Assembly (NCBI GenBank): GCA_028456385.1
Contig: JALNQF010000216.1
Span: forward strand, 1 to 64,000
Direction of reading: 5' to 3'
Length of the DNA stretch: 64,000 nt
Origin: Ophiosphaerella korrae
Lineage: Eukaryota > Ascomycota > Dothideomycetes > Pleosporales > Phaeosphaeriaceae
The notes under the pieces were generated by a model. It ran no database searches. It had not been told where the DNA came from and was given only the letters and a program-made list of their open reading frames with translations. A program made the position numbers and the translations under genes. Below, piece after piece: positions 11,770 to 26,028 of the stretch (position 1 is the first letter of the stretch; each line of letters opens with the position of its first letter).

Positions 11770-13543
11770 TTATAGCCTTTGCACAGGCTGCTGCTCGATT
11801 CTCACATCGCGCATCTTTTCCTCATCGGGATCCTCAGCCATCTTGCTCTCAATATCACGCGCGCCTCCATCTGCGAGATCGTCTGCAGTCGGGTAGGCCA
11901 CTTTGCGTACCGTGTACCAGGGTCGCTCAAACAACTTGTCCAAACTTTCCAAGGACCGTCCGGCAGTCTCAGGTAGTGCCAGGAACACATATACTAATGA
12001 AAAGCAACACATGACTGCGAAGAAGACGAAGGCGCCATATCGCTTTGTCGCAGCGAGCAAGCTGGGCATAGCACGCGAACAGCCGAAGTAGAAGGCCCAA
12101 TGGAAAGCCATCAGAATCGAAACATTGAGCGAACGAATGCGAATAGGAAACACCTCGGCCGAAACAAGATACGGTATTGAAAACCAGCCAATTGACCAAG
12201 CTACAGCATGGATGTAAATCGCGACAATGCTTGCCTTACTGGCAGCAGTTGCGCTAGCGCTGTGGTTGATCATTGTTGTTGTTTTGCTATTCATGGCTCC
12301 GAGGTATGCGCCGACAAAAGTGAGTGTCAAAATCTGAAGAATGATTCCGAGCATGAGCGAGCGGCGTCGCCCAATGAAGTCGATGACGAAGATTGAGAAG
12401 AGAAGGACTGATACAAATTTGACAATCGCATACAAACCTGTCGCAAGGAAACGTGATTCTTCGCCCTGGATCCCGAGATATCCAAAGATGGATGGAGAAT
12501 ATTGGGTGATGGCGTTCGCGCCTGACCACTGTCCAAACATATGACAGAAGAACATGAGCATGAATCTCCTACGATATTCGGTCACGGTAAACGTTTCCTT
12601 GAACAAATCCCAAACGCTAGCGCCGCTTACAGCCTCAATTTCAGCATTGAGCTGCCTCTCGATACCATCAAACTCCTCCTTGACGTACGGGTGTTCTGCT
12701 GGTAATTTGCGGAAGTCGCAAAGGACTTGTAGCGCCTCGGTTGGCCTATTCTTGGAGAGCAAAAAGCGGGGCGATTCTGGCGTGAAGATGATACCAACAC
12801 CCCAGATCACAGCAGGGATGATCTGAAGGGCGGTAGGCAATTGCCATTGAAGCCGGGTGCCAGCATGGTGCTTTGTAATACCATAGTTGAAGAAGAAGCC
12901 AAAAACCACACCGAGCTGTTGGCAGCACGCGTACTGGAGAGTCAAGAGTCCTCGAATGCTTCGTGGCGCAATCTAATGAAGGCGTTAGTATTGGTTGAGA
13001 ATTTTGGAGCGTAAAAATCAGCCAACCTCAGTAATGTAAACGGATGGAAGAACAGTGGTGGTGCCAATGCCAATACCTGCAATAAAGCGGCTTGCATACA
13101 TGGCTGAAAGATTACCATTCGCAAATGTCTGGCCAAAAATTCCAGCAATGTAAATGACAGTAAACACTAGCATAGTATTCTTCCTGCCCCAGAGCTGGAC
13201 AAGATTGACACATGCAAGGCAACCAAAGACGGCACCCGCTGTAGCTATGGACACAAGCCATCCTTTGGTATTGGCGTATTGGGCGTCTGTTTCGTGATAA
13301 ACACCAAATTGCTTCTTGAACGTAGTTTGTACCACAATAGAGGCAATATTCCCTAAAGGTATGTTAAGTATTGCTGGAACTTTCGAACTACCCTCGAATT
13401 TGCTTACCTTCATCAAAACCTTTGGCTACACCTGAAAAGGACCATACTGCTGTACAGAAGAAAAGCCAGAAGTTGAAGATTTCACGTGGGCAGGTCTTGA
13501 TAGCTTCTACAGTCGCCTTGAGCAAGCTAGGCTTTCCCATCAT
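11770..13543 (-). CDS. MFS sugar/quinate-type transporter
   Basis: There are three exons: 13543-13408, 13352-13027 and 12972-11770, giving 554 residues. Introns are GTAAGC...TAG (55 nt, phase 1) and GTTGGC...TAG (54 nt, phase 0) with a TACTAAC branch site. Sugar-porter hallmarks appear in order: GFDEGNIAS at the end of helix 1, W-G-R-K-N in loop 2-3, RFIAGIGIG in helix 4, PESPRFLLSK after helix 6, FGQWSGANAITQYSP in helix 7, D-F-I-G-R-R in loop 8-9, and PETAGRSLE after helix 12. The helix-7 wording resembles quinate/hexose permeases of ascomycetes. It is transcribed divergently from an SMP-30 lactonase-like gene with 771 bp between start codons, suggesting joint control. The substrate cannot be read from sequence; sugar acids, lactones or quinate are inferred. 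An alternative ATG is one codon downstream. Confidence 0.88.
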
Positions 13544-14314
13544 AAATTTCAAGTCAGGTCTAAAAGGTTAGGAGGAAATGCAAAGCCTGGTGGTGTCCAT
13601 GCCTAGGCACGCCTGGTATTTTTGTAGACCCGATAGCGCCGCCTCGTGAAGACGGCGTATTCCCAACTATCGGCCTAGGTCCGGTAGCAAATTGCGAGTC
13701 ATGTCATATGTTTGATTCCCACGATACTAATGTTTTGTGGGGACCCCGCAACCTGGAGCAACCCTAAAAGGTTCAAGCATCTAAAAATGTCCGACGCGTC
13801 CGAGGTGGCGTTGTCGGATGCTATCCGAAGGATGGCAACGCCGTTTTGTTCATCCACGGCATTGGCATGCGGGAATGTTTTCGGACAGAATCGTCGGTAT
13901 TAATCTCTGAAAAGAGATATTTAGGCTATTCCAGAGGTAAGCCTATCTCGAAGAAGCGCGGTGGATCACTGTTCATCGTTCGTGAAAGATTTGTTTATTT
14001 CTTTATGACATCTGGAGTGAACCATCCTAAAAGAATCACACATATACTGCGTTGCGGTTATATATTTGAACCGAAAATATCCACATATCTTCGCTGGTCT
14101 ATCTCATAGCCATGGTGTGCGCGCGTGTCGGGACGAGACCGTGACGTTATCGGCCCCACTCCGTAGTAGTGGAATTGAACATCGTCACCATGGCCTATCA
14201 CCGAAACCTTCAAACAAGGTGACCAAGCACAGTTATATTGGTCTCTAGTCGAGAAATTGAGCACACTTACCGCACCATCCGTTCACGAAAAGCTTTTCAT
14301 TTCCGCTATCAATC
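13544..14314. promoter_or_regulatory. Shared divergent promoter, transporter / SMP-30
   Basis: The 771 bp lie between two divergent start codons. Two inverted CGG triplets with identical seven-base spacing occur at 13671-13683 (CGG-CCTAGGT-CCG) and 13815-13827 (CGG-ATGCTAT-CCG). Inverted CGG pairs with fixed spacing are the usual target of dimeric Zn2Cys6 regulators. This is suggestive, not proof of binding. No open frame of note lies between. Confidence 0.5.
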
Positions 14315-15290
14315 ATGAACTTTTATCCTCCACCGCCGACAATTACTGCGTCACTTTATGTTCGCATTCCTGAGGAAATCAGAGTCAAAGATCGAGACTC
14401 GGAGTGGCGGGGTGGATTCAATCAAGCTTTCCAGAATATCTTTCTTGAAGGGCCCGTATTTACATCGTCTGGTGACTTGTTTGTTGTGGATATTCCATAT
14501 GGAAGGATTCTACGTATATCGCCAACGAAGGAAGTCACAGTTGAGGCTGAGTGGGACGGCGAACCAAATGGACTTGCTGTTGATCCCCAAGGCAAAATGG
14601 CCATCGCAGATTATAAACAGGTGCTTCACTTTATGTGCCAATGGTCTCCACTTGCTGATGTGCTAGGGCATCCTGACGTTTGATCCGGCAACCGGAAAGA
14701 TATCACCTAGGTTGACACGTCGAAACTTGGAGCGCTTCAAAGGCCCCAATGATTTGGTTTTTGATAGTGTTGGGAACTTATACTTCACTGATCAAGGCCA
14801 AACCGGCTTGACGGACCAGACAGGCAAAGTATACCGCCTGACTCCGGATGGAAAGTTGGACACCCTTGTTGAAAATGGAATAAGCCCAAATGGCCTTGTA
14901 CTTTCGCCAGATGAGAAATTCCTCTTTGTTGCAATGACTCGGTCTAATGCCGTCTGGAGGCTACCGTTACACCCAGATGGAACCACGAGTAAAGCTGGCC
15001 TCTTCTTCCAAAGTTTTGGAACTGCAGGGCCTGATGGGCTTGCTATGGATGAAGAAGGAAACTTGTTCGTTTGCCATCCAAGTCTGGGTTCTGTGTTCGT
15101 GGTGAATCCAGATGGGACACCAAAAGCTAAGATTGTGTCAGGCACGGCTGGCTTAAATCTAACTAATTGCTGTTTTGGTGGAAGTATTGGCAAGACGATA
15201 TACATAACGGATAGCTTAGAGGGTAATGTACAGTGCGTAGAGTGGCACTGTAAAGGCGCTACAACAGTGCCTACCGTGAAGCAGAGGTGA
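14315..15290 (+). CDS. SMP-30/gluconolactonase-like protein
   Basis: There are two exons, 14315-14620 and 14667-15290, with a 46-nt GTGCTT...TAG intron in phase 0, giving 309 residues. The six-bladed propeller signature is clear: F-L-E-G-P near residue 45 (metal-binding Glu), W-D-G-E-P-N-G-L-A-V-D, then KGPNDLVF, NGISPNGLVLSPDEKFLFVAMT with the metal-binding Asn, and AGPDGLAMDEEGNLFVCHP with the catalytic/metal Asp. There is no signal peptide, so it is probably cytosolic. Family members hydrolyse sugar lactones or related esters with a divalent metal. Divergent pairing with an MFS transporter suggests uptake followed by lactone opening. The intron is needed to keep blade 2-3 in frame. The actual substrate is unknown. 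Confidence 0.87.
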
Positions 15291-15610
15291 TGATTATAGT
15301 AGTGTATATCTGGATCGTGAAAAATTTTGTGACGAGTACCTAGGTGTCATTTATTAGGCAGTGTAGATCTCTACCATGAAAGCTTGGCTGCGCTATGTAC
15401 AATTCTCAAACATCACCCCGACCTACAGTATGCCAAACTGTTTCACCCCCACTTCTCGTAAGCATGAATACCTCAATCGCTGTTACAAATTCTAAGCCAA
15501 GCTTTCCAGTCTATGTACCAGGCCTTCGTCGATGCCCGGCTGTGCTTGTGCTCGCGGACACAATGATCAACAATATGTTTCGTCCAAGGACGATTCTGTG
15601 TTGACTGGCA
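15291..15610. other. Convergent intergenic gap
   Basis: The gap lies between the 3' ends of the SMP-30-like and Usp genes. It contains no recognisable feature and probably holds both 3' UTRs. Confidence 0.4.
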
Positions 15611-17226
15611 TTATGCGCTCTTGTCCAATCTACTCAGGTCGTCTGGATTTGTAACAGTGATGTTGGGGGGTGGACTCAGACTCGTGTTGGCGGCCTCCAA
15701 CAGATCTTGGATTGCTTGTTTCGGGCTGATAGCATCATCATCGTCAATGTTCAAACCTCCTCGTTCTTTCGCAATTTCACTCGCTCCAGAGCCCGTTGGA
15801 TTTGTAGACATGCCGCCATCGTCCTCTTCTTCACCACTGCTAGGATCGTCACTGAAGTCAGGACTGTCGAGATTTTGGAGATGAGGGCTCTTCATCATGA
15901 CACCCGGGCTACGAGGGTCATCGGGCAAAGCACTGATATTGGTCTCCCCTTCGTCGTCACTCTCTGACGCATGTGCAACCTGTGCTAGCGGATGAGTCGC
16001 CTCCGGCGCCGGTTTGTTTCCAGCCGCCGCTTGGACAAGCGCTTCTTCATCGTTGGCAAAGTAACTGTTACGGGGGCTATTGACATCAATGAGACTCTCG
16101 CTCTTCGCAAGAATATCTCTGTACCCTTGTCGGTCTGGGTCATTTGCTCGCTTAGTCCTGGCCTTGTCGCGCTTCGAAGTTGGGCGGACAACGATAACGG
16201 GTACTGGGGAATGCTGTAAGCAGTACTTCGAGACACTACCTGGAAGTAGGCCTTGAAAGCCACCCAGACTTTTTCCTCTGGTTCCGACTACCAAGATGGC
16301 TGGCTCGTACAAATTGATCTATCTATTGTCAGACTTGGCTTGATCAGCTTTTCTCAATGTGGCGAGCTTACCATATCGTCGATAACCTTGTTGACCTTGC
16401 CAATTGAAAACTCTAGGATTAAATTAATAGCTTTGTTGTCATGATTTCGTGCCTGTATGTCCCGCATGGTGGCTTCAGCTTCTGTACGGTAGCGGCCCGT
16501 TTCTACACTTCGATCGCCAGCGATTGCATCCTCCTTCTCGACCACTCTCAAGCAGACAATTTCATCTCCATCATCCACAAGCTCATTGATGAGCCATTGT
16601 AAGGCGTAAATCGAGTACTCATTTTCGTCAAAGCCACACAAAAAAGTTCGGGAGCGCTTGGTGTATTCGTAATCCTTGTGCTTGGCAATGAGCGTGAAAG
16701 AACTCTCTTCGATGAAGTCGGCGGGTTTGTCGAAGGTGTCGAAGGAAACACGATTCTGGAAGACACTAGAACTCTAAGTCAGTCCTTCGTCCCGAAAATT
16801 AGGGCAACAGTGAGGAACATGGAAAGTTAATCAATCCTATTGCTCTCTCTGAGAGCCACCCTTGACTTGCAAGGCATACTTTGCCATGATTGCCCGTCAT
16901 GCGTGGGTTTGATAGATGAATGTGGTTTGAGAAGAAGGGGGCAGCAGCAAATGTATGCTTGTTGTGTCTTTATTCCTATCAAGAGTGAGTACTTACGGAG
17001 GAGGGGGTGGTGACGACAGTCGTCGGCGTAGGCGCGATTTTGGGCTTCCTCTGGGCAATGATGCGTTTCTGTGCGCCAGAAACTGTATGGAGGGCCTACG
17101 TGGCTCTTCAAGACCTTGCTTCCCGCTGACCGGTAGCAGTAGAGGGCTCACCGCATAACTCGCAGACGGCTTGCTAGTAGGTGAAGTTGCATTCTGAACG
17201 TGCTTAGGCGTGGGGGATTCGCTCAT
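15611..17226 (-). CDS. Universal stress protein (Usp) domain protein
   Basis: There are three exons: 17226-16997, 16765-16372 and 16318-15611, giving 443 residues. Introns are 231 nt (GTAAGT...TAG) and 53 nt (GTAAGC...TAG). Residues 1-80 are a proline/serine-rich basic head. The Usp fold follows from about 90 to 250: the first strand with FLCGFDENEYS, helix YALQWLINELV, strand EIVCLRVVE, then PAILVVGTRGKSLGGFQG and PGSVSKYCLQHSPVPVIVV, the nucleotide-loop region G-x2-G...G-S. The tail (about 260-443) is acidic and serine-rich and probably disordered. The same plan (head, Usp, long acidic tail) is common in ascomycetes. A role in stress response and ATP binding is inferred from the family; the nucleotide loop has two residues more than the bacterial G-x9-G-S pattern. 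Confidence 0.85.
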
Positions 17227-17762
17227 TGCGGTATCGCGAGAATCTGGGGGGCACAGGGGCCTCTAGGAAGTCCAATCGCAGGCTTTTGGAGAATCAAAGA
17301 AGTCCGGAGACAAGAGACTGGCTGGCAATGCGGACTCTTGTGTCCAGCGAATGCTGTTGTGCGTCGTGGACTGGGTCTTGGCGCGGGGGAACAATTGCAG
17401 GCGGGGCACACGGCGACGGTCGCGCGCGCAGACACCTGGCGAATTAATGTGGGCGAGAATAATAGTCGTGTGGGGTGAATGGAACTGAGACTGCTAGTCG
17501 AGAGAAGATGAAAACAGCGAACCCGAAAGACATGTCCGCAGGCTTGGCTCCAACCGTCACGCCTTCCAAGAGTGACCGACGTGATACTCAAACGCGACCC
17601 TAATTCAGCCTACTTCGTGCACCAAACCCTAGTGGCTGCGGGGCGCCCCGGGCGTGCATGCCACGTGAGGATCAACCAGTACATCACTTCATCCATTACC
17701 ACGTCGAGACAACATCACGGTCTAGGTAAATGGCTATCGAATTTCCAACAACACCTATATTT
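17227..17762. other. Intergenic between Usp and ZUO1 genes
   Basis: This region upstream of the Usp gene is G+C-rich near 17330-17440. No coding potential beyond overlapping frames is seen; it probably holds the Usp promoter and the ZUO1 3' UTR. Confidence 0.4.
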
Positions 17763-19208
17763 CTAAGCCAGAGTCTTAACATCTGCCTGTGAAAGCTTGC
17801 CCCCAGCGATCAGACGCTGTGCCTCGTCCTGGAAAATCTGCTTGATCTTGCCGGCATCTTTCTCGTTGTTCAGTTTGCTTGTTAGCGTGGCCAGCTCCTC
17901 GTGGTCGATCTTGGCAATGATGGCATCAGTCTCATTGAGCGCACTCTCGATTTGGGCTGGAGGAGCAGCACCCCCGGCATGGAAGTAGTTGGCATCCTTG
18001 ACTGCACCACGTACCACACGCTTGTTCTTCTTCGCAGCGTTCTTGGCAGCCTCCTTGGACTTCTTGTTGTCAGCTTTCTGTGCTTTTTCAGCGGCCTCCT
18101 TCTCGGCCTGAAGTTTGGCCTCTTCTTCCTTTTTCTTAGCTGCCTCTTCCGCGAGGCGCTTCTGTTCCGCTTCTTTTTCAAGGCGTCGCTTGTTCTTCGA
18201 GGCATTCTCCTGCTGGCGGAAGAGCTTGATGCGCTCGTCAAGGGCCAGGGCATCATCTACTAGCTTCCTGAGGCGGGCAGTGTCTTCAGTCTTCTTCTTC
18301 CGGCGAGCAGCTTGGTTCTTGCGTTCAACGTGGCGCTTTTGATCGCGGTTCTCGTTGTCGTCAGGTACATCCTCGTCTAGATATTCGAAAGTTCGCCAGC
18401 TGTCGAAGTTGTACCAGAAATTGTAAAATGTCTCGACATCCTCCTTGGAGCTTTTGGCGTTGCCGAGCTTAGGCACAGGTTGCGTGTTCGAAAATCGTCC
18501 CTCAGCCTCAAAGACCTTGCCCCAGAGTTTGTAAAAGTTGCCCTTTTGCGTCTCCTTCTTTGTAGGTGGCTCAACTTCAGCGCCCTCGTCAACAGAGTCA
18601 AATTGCCTCCTCCTGACAGGGTCCGAAAGCACCTCTGTTGCTTTCTGAATGCACTTAAAGAACTGATCGCCCTCATCGCCACCTGCCGCGGCTTTCTTGT
18701 CGGGGTGATGCTTCAGCACCTTCTTGCGGTGTGCGCGCTTGATCTGGTCCTCGGTAGCACGGAATCGCAGACGAGCTATGCCGAGCACTGCGTAGTGATC
18801 TTGTGACTTGGAGGAGTCAGCCCATGGATTTTCACACAGCAGGTGTGGATCTTCTTACCTTCCAGTCCTTGGCCTCGCGCTGTAGCATGACAGGGTCTTC
18901 GGGCTCGTCAATGTCATCTGGGTCTTCGTCCTCGACCTTCTTCACATTGGCCTGGGCTTGGATGCGCTCATCCTCAGAGAAAGTGCGCTTATGTCGCTTC
19001 TGGAGACGGGATTCAGTTAGTCGAGGCCATATATGCAATTTTACAAGTGACGTACTCTGCGGGCATAAGCTAGGAAGTGCGGGCCAACAGGCTCAATATT
19101 GCGGTCGTTCGCCGAGTTGAGCTGGCCGACGGACTTGAAGTCCTTTTCGCCAGCCCAGCCCTCGGGCAGGACTGGAAGTGGCAGCGAAATCTGCACAGTG
19201 GCCGCCAT
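17763..19208 (-). CDS. ZUO1: Zuotin, ribosome-associated J-protein
   Basis: There are three exons: 19208-19056, 18999-18859 and 18806-17763, giving 445 residues (yeast Zuo1 has 433). Introns are 56 and 52 nt. The N-terminal part contains the GPHFLAYARR / KRHKRTFSEDERI junction typical of zuotins, then an acidic stretch and DWK. The J domain starts at SQDHYAVLGI (about residue 99) and has the HPD motif in KHHPDKK near 130. After a zuotin homology region with FYNFWYNFDSWRTFEYLD comes a long charged helix rich in Lys/Glu/Ala (about 250-360) that contacts the ribosome in family members, and a short C-terminal helical bundle. With Ssz1 it forms the RAC complex that stimulates Ssb Hsp70 on nascent chains. 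Start codons of ZUO1 and IMH1 are 266 bp apart and divergent. Confidence 0.95.
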
Positions 19209-19474
19209 TGTCGCGAGTTGCAGCTGGACAGAACAATGGTGGGGAGGGCAAACGAGGCAGATATTTTTTGGGGCGAGCGAAGATGATCCGGGCCTAGCGC
19301 ACAATTGACCCCTGCCACTGCTAGAGCCGGACTTTAGACCCCAGAAATCGTCTCAGAATAGCGTTTGGCTGATCCGCGATTAGGTTACAGGTGTACTTTT
19401 ACAAACATGAGCATTCCATAACTGTGGCTATTCAATTCTTCCGTTCTCTTCATACATAGCCATCTACTTTCATC
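19209..19474. promoter_or_regulatory. Bidirectional promoter ZUO1 / IMH1
   Basis: The 266 bp separate two divergent start codons and must hold both promoters. No TATA box is obvious; short CT-rich runs precede the IMH1 ATG. Confidence 0.45.
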
Positions 19475-22400
19475 ATGTTCCAGGTACTCTTCTTACAGGC
19501 GCCTCTTCCGGCTGAAGCTGACATGCGATACACAGCGCATCCAGGGTGCCATCAATGCTCGGATAGCTGAGGAACAGGCAAAGCAACGAGCCTCGCCACA
19601 GTCGACTCCCTCGCGATCCAGTCCAGCACCACGACGCTCAAGCTCACGCAATCTTTCCCCTTCAAAGCGGTCAGCCAAGTCCAAGGATGGCGACAGCAGC
19701 AAGGCAGCGCCGCCAACAGGCAAGGGACCTGATCCCTCGGAATTCGACCCAGATTTTGTTATCGGAGAAGAGGATGAGCAGCCAAGCCGAGTCGGGACAC
19801 CTAAACCAAAAGAAAAGGCGCAGCCTGGAGAAGGCGCAGCCGACAATGGGGACGAGAAGAAGGAGGACAACCCGGCTGAAGCCGCTGAGAAGTCTGACAA
19901 GGTGTCCGATATACCACCTGATGTGCAGTTGCGGTTGCGCAAACTGGACAAGCTTGAGCCCAAATACACTGGCAAGTACGGATGTCTTGGGATAAGGCGC
20001 GACGCTAACTGCTCATAGAACTATTGCGGTCGTACCGCATTGCACACGCTCGAATCGGTATAATCGAAGCCTTCGAGGCATCTCTCCGTGAATACACCCC
20101 TCTTACCTCCATTGCTGACCCCTCAGCCTTCGTCGAATACCTCGGGCAGCTGAACGTCAAGAGCGACATGCTGATGGAGGAACTCAAGCGAGTGACCAAG
20201 GAGCGAGATGAAGTCAACAAGAAGTTATTAGACGCAGAGAAGCGTGCGAAAGAGTCAGCGGAAGAGGTAGAGACACTCAAGTCTAAGGCGTCAATAGATG
20301 TCGAGGGCACGAAGGACGAGAAAGCTGAAGTCACAACGACAACAAAGGATCCCAAGAAAGCTGAAGCCAAAGAAGACGAAGAGTTCTTCTCCTACGATAG
20401 CGAGCTTCCGCGCCTGCAATCGCAACTCGAGGAGAGCGAAGCAAAGGTAGAGAAGCTAGAAGAGGAGAACAAGTCGCTCAAGAACGAACTGTCCGTGGCA
20501 CAAGAGTCAGCTGAGTCCTTTATGAAAAATCTTGAAACCACTTCAAATGACTTGAATACATTCAGAGATACTCACCAGCGCCTGCAAAGGGAGGCTGACG
20601 AACGTGAAAAGGAACTCAACAATAGCATTACTGAATTAAAAGCCAGTCTAGAAAGGGTCGAGGACGATCTGAAGAAACATTCAAACGGTAGCACGCAAGA
20701 TGAGAAGACCATTGCCGAACTCACGGAGAAACTAGAAACAACCACTAAGGAGCTCGAGGAGATGCATGCCACTAAGGGCGAGCAACTTGTGAATGACGAC
20801 CAAGTCCAAGACTTACGGAGCCAGGTAGAAAAACTTACGACAGAATTGACACAGCTGCGCGAGACTCATGCAAAGGCTGAAAAGCGAGGGGAGACGATGA
20901 ATGGGTTGCTCAGCAATGTGCGCAGTCAGCTCAAAGTCACTGAAACGAAGCGTGACCAAGCTTTGGCTGATCTTGATCAAGTAAAAAAAGACCTGGAAGC
21001 AGCTTCTAAGGCAAAGGAAGCTTCCAAACTACCGCTGCCTCCACAACCTCCAGCAACACCGACCCCGACTATCGATGCCGCGCCCTCCAAGAAGAAGAAT
21101 AACAAGAAAAAAAAGAAGGGTGGAAAGGGAGCCGACGCTGCGCCTTCCGCACCCCCGAGCGAGGCCGGTGATGCAAACGGCCTGCTCAGCCCACGAGATG
21201 CCGAGTTTTCTGTTTCACATTTGGAAGACGCGCAGAAAACTATTGTTCAACTCAAGTCAGACCTGGAAGAAAAGGTTGCTGCAATTTCTAAACTGGAAAG
21301 CGAGCTGGCAGAAAAGGTTTCGCACTACGACATATTGAAGAAGAAGATGAAAGATCAGGACGATCTACAAGAAGAGATTGAGACTTTGAGGCAAGATCTG
21401 CTTGACTTTGGATCTGAACATACAGAAGCCAAGGACAAAGTAAAGGAACTGCAGGCAGAAAAGAATGCGCTCCAAGAAAGTTTGAGTAAGCTAGAAAAGG
21501 AGGTCACAGATTTGAAGGCTGGCAAGGCTACACAGGAGTCGTCTGAGCAAGAGAAAAAGGCGCTCACGGCTGAGTTTGCAGAGCTAAAGACGAAGGCAGA
21601 TTCAATGCAAACCGATCTGTCTGTTGCAGAGAAGCTCGCAGCCTCTCGCTTCAAAGATCTTACTGACTTACGAGAGATCTTGCAAAAGGCTCAACCTGAA
21701 CTGGTGTCTTTGCGTAAGGAGGTTGCTGAGTTGCGTAGTACAAAGCAAGAGCTTTCAACCAAAGCAACCGAACTAAGACGCTTAGAGGGCCGCGAGAAGG
21801 AGCTCAAGTCTGAGATTGCCAACTATCGCACTCGACTGAATGACAAGGAGGGTGACATCAAGAGTCTCAATGACAAGATCAAGCAGGAGACCACACAAAG
21901 AATGGCGCTTGAAGAGACAAACAGGAAGATTCAAAAGGATCTACAAACCTCCGAGGTTGAGCGCAAGGACATTATCGAAGCTCGTGACAAACTGACCAAA
22001 GACCTAGCCAAGGCGCAAGGCGAACTGAAGAGCTCTCGCAACACTCTACGTGAGCTAGAAGAAGAGGTAGAGAAGCTTAAACGGGAGGCCGGTAGCCTAA
22101 GAGATGACCTTCAGCTCAAGTCAGCTCAGTATGCAAGTGCGCAAGACCTGATGAACAGCATGCAAGATCAAACACAAGAGATAGGCACACAGATGAAGGA
22201 GATTCGAGCCAGAGGCGAAAGCCTCGAGGAAGAACTAGCTGATGCCCATCGTCTGCTTAGCGAGCGTGGCCGTGAAGCAGAAACCATGCGCAGGTTGCTA
22301 GCCGATGCCCAAGGCCGGGCTGATATTCGAGTGCGGGAGATGCAGGAGCGCCTTGATGTTGCGGTTGAAGAGAGGGAGCGCGCAGAAGAACAGGCCAGTA

Positions 22401-23074
22401 ACTTTAGTCGACGCCGTGCGCGAGAACTAGAGGAACTGAAGCAAAAGGTTCGTGATGCTGAGCGCGCAATGGCCCGCGCAGTAGAAGACAAGGATGATCT
22501 CGCGTCGGCTGAGCAAGAGCTGCGCAGACAAAAAGAGGAATCCGAGAAACGAGCGGCGCAAGCGACTGAGGAAGCATCTGAGGCTCGGCTCGCAATGAGC
22601 CAGCTTCGAGATGCCCTGGACGAGAGTGAGAAGCAAGCTCGCGAGCTAGAGAAGGAAAAGAGTGATGTTCGACGCGCATTTGACGAGACTCAAAGCCGGT
22701 TAGAGAAGCTTCAGAAGTCGAGCAAGGTATGTTATGCGCCACGATTTGGATAGATGGGGACTAACTTACGGCAGACAATGGCAGAAGAGCTTCGGTCGAT
22801 GAAGACGCGCGGGCCAGACTCTAATGCGCAGTCGTCAAGGACGTCAATTGAATCGTCACGATCACGACTTACCTCTCCAGTGCCCAAAAGCGGCATGGGT
22901 TCTTCCCAAGCAAACGATGCGATTGACTATGTATACCTCAAGAATGTGCTTCTCCAATTCCTCGAGCAACGGGATAGGAAGTACCAGCAACAGCTCATAC
23001 CTGTGCTGGGTATGCTGCTACATTTTGACAAGAAAGACGAACAGAAATGGATGGCGGCGGTTTCGGCAAAATGA
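19475..23074 (+). CDS. IMH1: Golgin with C-terminal GRIP domain (Imh1 type)
   Basis: There are four exons: 19475-19483 (nine bases, M-F-Q), 19536-19971, 20019-22726 and 22775-23074, giving 1150 residues. The nine-base first exon is supported by the M-F-Q-R...A-R-I-A-E-E-Q-A start typical of fungal golgins. The second intron uses a GC donor (G/GCAAGT...TAG); no GT donor nearby keeps the frame into ELLRSYRIAHARI. Residues about 150-1050 are almost continuous coiled coil, broken near 500 by a proline and lysine-rich hinge. The GRIP domain occupies the last 50 residues, with DYVYLKNVLLQFLEQ and LIPVLGMLLHF. GRIP golgins are recruited to the trans-Golgi by Arl1-GTP and tether vesicles. Lengths around 900-1200 are usual. 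Confidence 0.93.
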
Positions 23075-23881
23075 CTAGGAGGGCAATGAGTGGTGAATGA
23101 TGGGATTGTTGGTGAGCAGGGAGTTGCATAGCGCCTGGCGTTGGACTGTTCTATTTTCTCCAGTGTGTTAGTATCAGGTGTATGTAGATGCATGCAAGCA
23201 CTAATAATCGAGGGTGTGGATTCGTTTGAATTGTTACCAGAGCCATGTAGTTGCAGTGGTGGTGGCGGGTGATATTCCTGGGCAGCGTTGATGTCATAGG
23301 TCTTACCGCCTCACCCGAAATCAAGGCGAATCAATCGCACCTGCGCGGCAAGTTGGCACAAAGGCAGGCGAAGACTTTTTTTTCGCCATTCACTGGTCAT
23401 AGCTGGCCATTCACCATTCACCATCCACCATCCACCATCCACCACCACCCTTTTGGCCATCGGAACAAGAGCGACTGACAGGCTTGTCGCGGCGGCAGCC
23501 CAACTACCAACTGCTAAGAGACAAGCGAGCCGTCACGTCTCAGGGCTTCAAACACGCGGCGTGTGCACCAATCAGAAGGCGCAGGCCGGCACAGGGCAGG
23601 CCGGCGAGGGGAGCGCTAAGACCGTGGTCGAGCAATTGAAGAAATCGCAGGGCAACGCATGCAGCGCACCGCAACAACATCCTTTTGACCGCCCTAGCCA
23701 TCGTCTGACGCCCGTCCATGAGCCCAGCAGGCCGCATTCGGAGCGCCTGATCGCATCGCCACCTGCAGCCACCGCACCACGCAGCCCCAGCGCAGCCCAG
23801 GACCCAGCGCGTGGCGGGGACGAGTGAGTGAAGTCGAGTGTCGTGCAGTGAACCCACCCCCAGCTCCCCGCAGTCGGCAGC
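23075..23881. other. Long 5' region of the SRPK gene
   Basis: It contains the IMH1 3' end and a probable long 5' UTR/promoter of the kinase. A short run of CCATCCACCATT-like repeats lies at 23410-23450. A 124-codon open frame here (23453-23827) is of biased composition and has no recognisable domain, so it is not called. Confidence 0.4.

Positions 23882-26028
<2,147 letters not shown>

Noticed and set aside
23453..23827. 124-codon open frame upstream of the SRPK gene
   Set aside because: Biased composition, overlapping frames on the other strand and no domain; best explained as G+C-rich 5' UTR.
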